Origin: Acidimicrobiia bacterium
GTDB taxonomy: Bacteria; Actinomycetota; Acidimicrobiia; Spongiisociales; UBA5794
DNA: 6,713 bases
Reading direction: 5' to 3'
Assembly: GCA_013001485.1 (NCBI GenBank)
Contig: JABDMN010000325.1
Span: 1 to 6,713, forward strand
The notes below the pieces were generated by a model that saw only the letters and a program-made list of their open reading frames with translations, had not been told where the DNA came from and ran no database searches. Positions 1 to 4,340 of the stretch are shown here, piece by piece (position 1 is the stretch's first letter; every line of letters starts with the position of its first letter). A program made the translations under genes and the position numbers.

Positions 1-20
1 GTCCGCTACCCTCCCTCCCC

Positions 21-464
21 ATGCCGAAATCCAAGACTCGCAAGAAGAAGAAGGGGCCCCGCCCCAAGCCAGCCGCTCAAGCAAGAGCGGAGTACGAGGC
101 AGAGCTGGCCGCCAACCAGCCACCGGAGTGGCTGACGCCGGTTTCTCTCGGCTTGATGGCTATCGGCATCTTGGTGTTCTTGGTTTACCTCTTGGAGCTG
201 TTTGATTGGCGCACCACAGGTGTGCTGTGGACCTCGGTCCTGCTGATGACGGCCGGTTGGGGTATGGCCATGTACATCGGGAACCGCGGGGTGGGCGAGT
301 CTCCGCGCTGGTACATCATCAGTCTGTTCGCCTTGATGGGTCTTGGCACGATGGTGATCGTTCTCAACTACACGCCAGTGTTTGGTGAGACGACGCAGAC
401 CATCCTGCTCACCGGGCTCCTGCAGATCGGTCTTGGCTTCGCCATGACCATGAACTACCGCTAG
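21..464 (+). CDS. crgA: CrgA-like cell division membrane protein, four-helix (duplicated) form
   Basis: Small integral membrane protein of the CrgA (UPF0233) family, which in actinobacteria interacts with FtsZ, FtsQ, FtsI and Wag31 at the septum. The 147-residue product begins MPKSKTRKKKK, the characteristic CrgA start, followed by a basic, Ala/Pro-rich cytoplasmic tail to about residue 36. Four hydrophobic segments follow, near 39-61, 67-87, 98-118 and 126-145. Known CrgA proteins have about 80-95 residues and two helices, so this one is about 1.6 times the usual length. Residues 37-89 and 97-147 align with each other, and the C-terminal ending resembles the normal CrgA ending, which suggests internal duplication. 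The ATG at 21 gives the canonical N-terminus. No Shine-Dalgarno is visible in the 20 bases upstream; a TACCCT box at 7-12 could support a leaderless mRNA, but this is speculative. Its stop overlaps that of the convergent gene. Family assignment is confident; function is inferred. Confidence 0.82.
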   Translation: MPKSKTRKKKKGPRPKPAAQARAEYEAELAANQPPEWLTPVSLGLMAIGILVFLVYLLELFDWRTTGVLWTSVLLMTAGWGMAMYIGNRGVGESPRWYIISLFALMGLGTMVIVLNYTPVFGETTQTILLTGLLQIGLGFAMTMNYR

Positions 465-694
465 ACGGGCTCCATCTCCTCCATGCAGTGCCGGGGTGCT
501 TTCGACTCGCCCGCGACTGCCGTGACCGTCAGCCGCATCCCGCAAACCGCACACGCGTAGGCGATCTCGACCTCGTCGAGGTCGTCGGGATCGGGCTCAG
601 GTGGAGGCGGGACCCCCAGCATCCTGATGACCCAGTGGGCAGCAGCGAACACCACCAGGAAGATGGTGATCGCAATGAGGACCTGCCAGATCAC
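461..694 (-). CDS. small membrane-anchored zinc-ribbon protein of unknown function
   Basis: A 77-residue protein with one N-terminal transmembrane helix (about residues 3-26), a proline/acidic linker (29-43) and a C-terminal metal-binding module. Cys48 and Cys51 form a CxxC pair (CAVCG), and His69-Cys70 (RHCMEEM) provide the distal ligands, a short zinc-ribbon-like layout. The start is GTG at 694-692; it lies inside the overlap GTGA with the thiolase stop, so translation is probably coupled to the thiolase. The hydrophobic N-terminus would place the zinc module at the membrane surface, most simply on the cytoplasmic side given the R24 after the helix. No enzymatic motif is present. I do not recognise a named family; it resembles short actinobacterial proteins ending in a PRHC-type zinc module. 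Coupling to a beta-oxidation enzyme suggests a shared operon but does not establish a role. Confidence 0.72.
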   Translation of the reverse strand: MIWQVLIAITIFLVVFAAAHWVIRMLGVPPPPEPDPDDLDEVEIAYACAVCGMRLTVTAVAGESKAPRHCMEEMEPV

Positions 695-1854
695 TCGATC
701 CGTTCGATGATGGTGGCGTTGGCCATGCCGCCGCCCTCACACATCGTCTGGAGGCCGTAACGGCCGCCGGAGCGCTCCAGCTCATGCACCAGGGTGGTGA
801 GCAGCTTGGCGCCGGAAGCCCCCAGCGGATGACCGAGCGCCATGGCGCCACCGTTGACGTTGAGCTTCTCCTTGTCGGCACCGGTTTCGCGCAACCAGGC
901 AGCAACAACCGAGCTGAAGGCCTCGTTGACCTCGAACAGGTCGATGTCGTCGAGCGTGAGCCCCGCCTTGTCGAGCACCTTCTCGGTGGCCGGGATCGGT
1001 CCGGTCAGCATGATCACGGGGTCGACCCCGGCCAGCGCAAACGCAGTGAACTTCGCCTTGGGCTTGAGCCCCAGCTCGGCTGCCTTCTCCTCGGACATGA
1101 TGAGCACGGCGGCCGCACCATCTGAGATCTGGGACGAGTTGCCTGCGGTGATCACGCCCTCGGGGTTGAAAGCCGGGTTGAGACCGGCCAGCACCTCGGT
1201 GGTCGTGGTGGCCCGGATGCCCTCGTCGCGGGTCATCGTCTCGGCGCCCTCTTCGGTCTTCACCTCAACGGGAATGATCTCGTTCTCAAAACGCCCTTCC
1301 TCGGTGGCCTGGGACGCCTTCATGTGAGACTCGTAGGCGAGCTGATCGAGTTCCTCGCGAGGAATGCCCCACTTCTCGGCGATCATCTCGGCGGAGACAC
1401 CCTGGGGAACGAGACCGTGGGAGTAACGCTCCATCATGGCCGGACCGAATGGCATGCCAGGACCCTGCTGCATGTTGGCGCCCATCGGCACCCGGGTCAT
1501 CGATTCGACGCCGGCAGCGATCGCAATGTCGTAGGCACCGGCCATCACGCCTTGGGCTGCGAAGTGGGCGGCCTGCTGTGACGAACCGCACTGACGGTCG
1601 ATCGTTGTGCCGGGTACGGACTCGGGGAACCCTGCTGCGAGAAGGGCGTTGCGGCCTACGTTGACTCCCTGCTCGCCTGTCTGGGTGACGCACCCCAGAA
1701 TCACGTCATCGACAGTTGCTGGGTCGACGCCATTGCGCTCGACAATTGCCTTCAAAACCTCGGCGGCGAGGTCGACGGGATGAACGTCCTTGAGCTTGCC
1801 GTTTCGCTTTCCGGTGGGGGTCCGGACGGCATCAACGATGACTGCGGTTCGCAT
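691..1854 (-). CDS. acetyl-CoA acetyltransferase / 3-ketoacyl-CoA thiolase
   Basis: Thiolase of 387 residues, the usual family length, catalysing cleavage of 3-ketoacyl-CoA with CoA (beta-oxidation) or the reverse condensation. Visible motifs: the acylated nucleophile Cys89 in DRQCGSS, NEAF at 310-313, the active-site His342 in ALGHPLGASG, and the second catalytic cysteine Cys372 in MCEGGGMANA. The CEGGG form of the last motif is like mycobacterial FadA5/FadA6-type degradative thiolases rather than the CxGGG of classic acetoacetyl-CoA thiolases, so a degradative role is likely; the substrate is not determinable. The ATG at 1854 is chosen because GAGAGGA lies 6 nt upstream of it and the protein then begins MRTAVIVDAVRTPTGK, the standard thiolase N-terminus. 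In-frame sequence further upstream runs into tRNA-Ala and is spurious. The stop overlaps the zinc-ribbon gene by 4 bp, indicating an operon. The transcript may start at the tRNA-Ala promoter. Confidence 0.95.
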   Translation of the reverse strand: MRTAVIVDAVRTPTGKRNGKLKDVHPVDLAAEVLKAIVERNGVDPATVDDVILGCVTQTGEQGVNVGRNALLAAGFPESVPGTTIDRQCGSSQQAAHFAAQGVMAGAYDIAIAAGVESMTRVPMGANMQQGPGMPFGPAMMERYSHGLVPQGVSAEMIAEKWGIPREELDQLAYESHMKASQATEEGRFENEIIPVEVKTEEGAETMTRDEGIRATTTTEVLAGLNPAFNPEGVITAGNSSQISDGAAAVLIMSEEKAAELGLKPKAKFTAFALAGVDPVIMLTGPIPATEKVLDKAGLTLDDIDLFEVNEAFSSVVAAWLRETGADKEKLNVNGGAMALGHPLGASGAKLLTTLVHELERSGGRYGLQTMCEGGGMANATIIERIE

Positions 1855-1879
1855 TGCGTTTCCTCTCTCGTAATTCGCG

Positions 1880-1953
1880 TGGAGACGATCGGATTCGAAC
1901 CGACGACCCCCTGGTTGCAAACCAGGTGCTCTGCCAGGCTGAGCTACGTCCCC
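1880..1953 (-). tRNA. tRNA-Ala (anticodon UGC)
   Basis: Full cloverleaf on the minus strand: acceptor GGGGACG pairs with CGTCTCC; D stem GCTC/GAGC; anticodon stem CCTGG/CCAGG around loop TTTGCAA with anticodon TGC (plus-strand 1917-1919); T stem GTCGG/CCGAT around TTCGAAT, with one G-T pair. The third acceptor pair is G-U, the main identity element for alanyl-tRNA synthetase, and the discriminator base is A, so the alanine call is secure. The 3' CCA is not encoded and must be added by CCA transferase. A TACAAT -10 box lies 11 nt upstream of G1. Downstream the thiolase start is only 25 nt away, with no terminator, so tRNA and mRNA may share a transcript. Confidence 0.96.
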
Positions 1954-1964
1954 GAACTGGTCCG

Positions 1965-1970
1965 ATTGTA
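1965..1970 (-). promoter_or_regulatory. -10 box (TACAAT) of the tRNA-Ala promoter
   Basis: TACAAT on the minus strand matches the sigma-70/HrdB-type -10 consensus at five of six positions and lies 11 nt before the first base of tRNA-Ala, giving a predicted start about 5 nt upstream of the tRNA. No convincing TTGACA-like -35 is seen at the expected 16-18 nt spacing; that interval holds a palindrome instead. It may also drive the thiolase and zinc-ribbon genes. Confidence 0.55.
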
Positions 1971-1972
1971 CC

Positions 1973-1986
1973 GGGTCACGTGACCC
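1973..1986. repeat. perfect 14-bp palindrome GGGTCACGTGACCC
   Basis: Perfect inverted repeat with no spacer, centred on CACGTG. It covers the last codons and stop of the MFS gene and sits 2 nt upstream of the tRNA-Ala -10 box, where a -35/-10 spacer would be. It has no loop and no T tract, so it is not a typical intrinsic terminator. It could be an operator for a dimeric regulator; a palindrome of this length can also arise by chance in a window of this size. Confidence 0.4.
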
Positions 1987-3151
1987 CGGCTACCTCGGCG
2001 GCCCGGCTCTCGTCGTGCCGGTCGAAGGCGTAGAACGCCAGGCCTCCTGCCACCACAACGGCTGAAGCTGTGACGAACATTCCCGAGTAGTCGACACGCT
2101 CGATGAGGACTCCCCAGAGGGGCCCTCCGATGAGAGCCCCGACATCGAACATCGCGGTGTAGATGGCAATCCCTGAACCTCGATCTGCAAACTTCGAGCG
2201 AGTGAAGGTGAGGCTGTAGAGGATCGGGAAGGCGAACCCATGACCGGTGCCGGCGAGGAGGCCAGCGATGGCGATGTGGGCGTCGGTCGAGGCGATCGAC
2301 AACATGGCGAGCCCGAGAGCCACGGCAAGGAGTGCCGGAGCGAGGACCACCTTGTCTCCAAAGCGATCAGGCAGCCAGCCAACCGTCACTCGAAGCGCGA
2401 TGGCGATGCCGGCGTAACAGGCGAAGAACAGGCCGACCGACCCGAGCCCCGACTCATCGATAAAGGTGCGCAGGAACGTGAAGTAGGCGGCGAGGCCGGT
2501 TCCGAAGACAAGCGTGACGAACCAGATGGGCCGCAGGTGGGAGCGGGCCAGGGACTTGAAGAAGCCGGCGGGACGGTGCTCGTCGGAGTGCGTGACGACC
2601 TCGGGGAGACCCAGGGACAGAGCTGCCGCGATCAGGGCGAAGATGAAGGCGGTCCAGAAGAACGCGTCCCAGTTGTCGTTCCGCAGCACGAGGTCGCCGA
2701 TGAGCCCGCCGAGTGCCACTGGCAGCATCCCGGAAACTCCAAAGAGGGCCAGGCCCTGGGTGCGTTTGGCTGCAGGCACCAGATCGGCACCGTATGTGGA
2801 GAGCGCCGTGAACATGGTCCCGATGGCGACACCGTGGATGAGGCGGACCATCAGCAGCCAGGGACCGAGCGCACCAACGGTCAGATAGAGCAGGGTCGAG
2901 CTGACCTGGACGGCATTGCCAAACAGGATGATGGGTCGGCGCCCGCGACGGTCCATGCCGGAGCCGATCCAGGGGCGGACCGCGATGGCTGACACGGAGG
3001 CGATTCCGATGGTGAACCCGACGTAGGACTCGGTGGCACCGAGGTCCTCGATGAAGCCCGGAAGGTGAATCATGAGAGCCCACGCCACCCCCGAAAAGAG
3101 GTTGGCGAACCACACCATGACAAAGCGGCGACTGAGGAGGCGTTCGGGCAC
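1976..3151 (-). CDS. MFS transporter, probable small-molecule exporter
   Basis: Major facilitator superfamily protein of 391 residues with about twelve hydrophobic segments. The family signature motif A, GSGMDRRGRR, is at residues 63-72 between helices 2 and 3, and a weaker second copy, GWLPDRFGDK, is at 258-267 between helices 8 and 9, as expected for two six-helix halves. A polar central loop (about 187-205) separates the halves. The fold points to proton-coupled transport in the cytoplasmic membrane; drug or metabolite efflux is typical of this size class, but the substrate cannot be read from sequence. GTG at 3151 is preferred: it gives a start (VPERLLSRRF) just before helix 1 and lies 6 nt after TATCAT, a leaderless arrangement. 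The open frame continues upstream through the antisense of tRNA-Ile, which is not real coding sequence. ATG at 3118 is an alternative start but would trim the basic residues before helix 1. Confidence 0.88.
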   Translation of the reverse strand: MPERLLSRRFVMVWFANLFSGVAWALMIHLPGFIEDLGATESYVGFTIGIASVSAIAVRPWIGSGMDRRGRRPIILFGNAVQVSSTLLYLTVGALGPWLLMVRLIHGVAIGTMFTALSTYGADLVPAAKRTQGLALFGVSGMLPVALGGLIGDLVLRNDNWDAFFWTAFIFALIAAALSLGLPEVVTHSDEHRPAGFFKSLARSHLRPIWFVTLVFGTGLAAYFTFLRTFIDESGLGSVGLFFACYAGIAIALRVTVGWLPDRFGDKVVLAPALLAVALGLAMLSIASTDAHIAIAGLLAGTGHGFAFPILYSLTFTRSKFADRGSGIAIYTAMFDVGALIGGPLWGVLIERVDYSGMFVTASAVVVAGGLAFYAFDRHDESRAAEVAGVT

Positions 3152-3157
3152 CGGTGC

Positions 3158-3185
3158 ATGATACGGACTGCCCGAATGGCGCCAA
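3158..3185 (-). promoter_or_regulatory. promoter of the MFS gene, predicted leaderless
   Basis: On the minus strand TTGGCG (3185-3180) and TATCAT (3163-3158) are separated by 16 nt. Six nt after TATCAT comes the GTG proposed as the MFS start, so transcription would begin at or next to the first base of the start codon. No Shine-Dalgarno precedes this GTG, which fits a leaderless mRNA, a common arrangement in actinobacteria. The -35 matches consensus at only three positions. Confidence 0.45.
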
Positions 3186-3213
3186 TCGGCCAGTGGTACA
3201 CTCCCGGCCCTTC

Positions 3214-3291
3214 GGGCCCATAGCTCAGCCTGGTTAGAGCGCATCCCTGATAAGGATGAGGTCCCTGGTTCAAATCCAGGTGGGCCCACCA
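3214..3291 (+). tRNA. tRNA-Ile (anticodon GAU), CCA encoded
   Basis: Complete cloverleaf: acceptor GGGCCCA/TGGGCCC, D stem GCTC/GAGC, anticodon stem CATCC/GGATG around CTGATAA with anticodon GAT at 3249-3251, T stem CCTGG/CCAGG around TTCAAAT, discriminator A, and an encoded CCA at 3289-3291. A weak TACACT box at 3197-3202 could be the -10, giving a leader of a few nt; I see no good -35. It is divergent from the MFS gene and convergent with the F420 enzyme gene. In actinobacteria this tRNA is commonly near gyrA together with tRNA-Ala(UGC). Confidence 0.97.
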
Positions 3292-3307
3292 ATCAAGCCT
3301 CGTCTGC

Positions 3308-3321
3308 CCGACCGTCGTCGG
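3308..3321. terminator. short hairpin between tRNA-Ile and the convergent F420 enzyme gene
   Basis: CCGAC-cgtc-GTCGG forms a 5-bp stem with a 4-nt loop, 17 nt after the tRNA-Ile 3' end and about 10 nt after the stop of the convergent gene. No T tract follows in either direction. Its position between convergent genes suggests a weak bidirectional terminator, but the stem is short. Confidence 0.25.
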
Positions 3322-3331
3322 AAGCTCGCGA

Positions 3332-3799
3332 TCAGCCGTCGACGAGCCGCGCCGGGAACCCACCTTTGGCGATAGGGCCCCAGTCGTCGATCGTGACCCG
3401 GATCAGCACCTTGCCTTGCTTGACCATGGCCTCGCGGTACTCGTCCCAGTCAGAATGCTCCCCGGCGATGTTGCGGAAGTACTCGACCAAGGGCTCCAGA
3501 GCGTCGGGAAGGTCGAGGATCTCGACCCGGCCGTACAGCTGCTGCCATTCGCCGCCGAAATCGTCGGAGAGCACCAGCACGGATGCCTCGAGGTTACGTC
3601 GGGCGTTGAAGACCTTGGCCCGCTCCGGATAGCTCGCAATGACGACCCTGTCGTCGTCGTCGAGGCCCATCGTCACCGGGGACTGCTGGGTGCGGCCGTC
3701 GGCCCGGACCGTGGTGAGGATCCCGTTGTGGCGAGGTCTCACGAACTCGAGCATCTCGTCGCGGTCGACGTAGCGGTTGGTGGCGACACTGCGAGCCAT
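3332..3799 (-). CDS. PPOX-class F420-dependent oxidoreductase (Rv1155-like)
   Basis: A 155-residue protein of the split beta-barrel flavin/deazaflavin oxidoreductase superfamily, FDOR-B branch, whose members bind F420 (some FMN) and reduce small molecules in the cytoplasm. Typical features: an N-terminal helix leading to GILTTVRADGRTQQSPV (26-42), the strand DRVVIASYPERAKVFNARRN (50-69) with the conserved Arg/Lys-x-x-N cofactor region, and a C-terminal block with GKVLIRVTIDDWGP (129-142). Length matches the family. The ATG at 3799 is the only reasonable start; an upstream in-frame stop follows closely and no Shine-Dalgarno is evident. TAGAGT lies 6 nt before the ATG, again suggesting a leaderless mRNA. 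It is divergently arranged with the GNAT gene, sharing a 76-bp intergenic region. The natural substrate is unknown; cofactor use is inferred from family. Confidence 0.88.
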   Translation of the reverse strand: MARSVATNRYVDRDEMLEFVRPRHNGILTTVRADGRTQQSPVTMGLDDDDRVVIASYPERAKVFNARRNLEASVLVLSDDFGGEWQQLYGRVEILDLPDALEPLVEYFRNIAGEHSDWDEYREAMVKQGKVLIRVTIDDWGPIAKGGFPARLVDG

Positions 3800-3805
3800 G
3801 GTCCG

Positions 3806-3811
3806 ACTCTA
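3806..3811 (-). promoter_or_regulatory. possible -10 box (TAGAGT) of the F420 enzyme gene, leaderless
   Basis: TAGAGT on the minus strand fits the TANNNT pattern and is followed by exactly 6 nt and then the ATG of the PPOX-type gene, the same geometry as at the MFS start. No clear -35. The same heptamer TAGAGTC occurs in the opposite orientation at 3844-3850. Confidence 0.35.
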
Positions 3812-3843
3812 GAGAGGCATCAATCTGGCTACTCCCGCAGCCG

Positions 3844-3849
3844 TAGAGT
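3844..3849 (+). promoter_or_regulatory. possible -10 box (TAGAGT) of the GNAT-phosphotransferase operon
   Basis: TAGAGT on the plus strand would place a start near 3856, leaving a leader of about 20 nt that contains the strong GGAGGAG ribosome-binding site (3860-3866) ahead of the GTG at 3876. No TTGACA-like -35 is visible, so this is a weak call. Confidence 0.28.
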
Positions 3850-3875
3850 CAGGCGCCCCGGAGGAGCGATGGAAC

Positions 3876-4340
3876 GTGGCTGAATACCTCATCTCAACCG
3901 ACGATCACTGCTCGCCAGACGTGCGGGACCTGCTCGACCAGCACCTCGACTTCGCCCGCGAATTCACCCCGCCCGGCCATATCCATGCTCTCGACCACGA
4001 TGGGTACCACGATCCCGATGTCACGCTCTACGGACTCCGGAGAGGCGGCCTGTTGCTCGGTATCGGAGCACTTCGGCGCCTCGATGCCGGCCATATGGAG
4101 ATCAAGTCGATGCACACGGTCGCCGCCGCACGGCGTCAGGGAATCGGTCAGGCGATCCTCGACCATCTCCTCTCCGAGGCCCGGAACAGCGGCGCGACCC
4201 GCGTCAGCCTCGAGACCGGTTCGTTCGAGGCGTTCGCCGCGGCTCGAGAGCTGTATCTCGCTGCCGGGTTCACCGAGTGTGGCCCGTTTGGTGACCACGT
4301 CGAGAGCCACACGTCGGCCTTCATGACGCTCGGACTCTGA
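3876..4340 (+). CDS. GNAT family N-acetyltransferase
   Basis: A 154-residue GCN5-related acetyltransferase, predicted to move an acetyl group from acetyl-CoA to an amine on an unknown substrate. The key signature is the acetyl-CoA pyrophosphate-binding loop RRQGIG (about residues 86-91), following the beta-strand MEIKSMHTV and preceding the helix QAILDHLLSEA. The C-terminal part has the expected strand SLETGS and the helix plus turn AARELYLAAGF. Length is normal for a single-domain GNAT. The GTG at 3876 is chosen because GGAGGAG lies 9 nt upstream; a closer ATG at 3869 opens only a four-codon frame. The stop overlaps the next start by one base (TGATG), so translation of the phosphotransferase is very probably coupled. 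Pairing of an acetyltransferase with a phosphotransferase suggests modification of related compounds, but this is inference. Confidence 0.88.
   Translation: MAEYLISTDDHCSPDVRDLLDQHLDFAREFTPPGHIHALDHDGYHDPDVTLYGLRRGGLLLGIGALRRLDAGHMEIKSMHTVAAARRQGIGQAILDHLLSEARNSGATRVSLETGSFEAFAAARELYLAAGFTECGPFGDHVESHTSAFMTLGL

Noticed and set aside
6..554. Minus-strand frame of 182 codons opposite the CrgA-like gene
   Set aside because: No recognisable domain, covers both the CrgA-like gene and part of the zinc-ribbon gene; a shadow frame.
1855..1920. In-frame N-terminal extension of the thiolase (starts MQPGGRRFESDRL)
   Set aside because: It reads through the sense strand of tRNA-Ala; thiolase N-terminus and ribosome-binding site point to the ATG at 1854.
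1780..1983. Plus-strand open frame of 67 codons containing ETIGFEPTTPW
   Set aside because: Antisense of tRNA-Ala plus thiolase 5' end; a familiar tRNA-derived artefact.
2240..2992. Plus-strand open frame of 250 codons opposite the MFS gene
   Set aside because: Low-complexity Gly/Glu/Arg/Asp product without domains, antisense to a clear 12-helix transporter; an effect of GC-rich codon use.
3152..3292. In-frame N-terminal extension of the MFS gene starting MVGPPGFEPGTSS
   Set aside because: It is the antisense translation of tRNA-Ile, a well-known source of spurious database proteins; the real start is the GTG at 3151.
3292..3331. Possible att site for an integrated element after the CCA of tRNA-Ile
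   Set aside because: No second copy of the tRNA 3' end is seen in the window and no integrase is present.
3070..3363. Minus-strand frame of 97 codons with AHLDLNQGPHPYQGC
   Set aside because: Another reading of antisense tRNA-Ile, overlapping the MFS gene and the end of the F420 enzyme gene.
3869..3883. ATG just upstream of the GNAT start
   Set aside because: Opens only four codons before TGA and is too close (2 nt) to the ribosome-binding site; GTG at 3876 gives the full protein.
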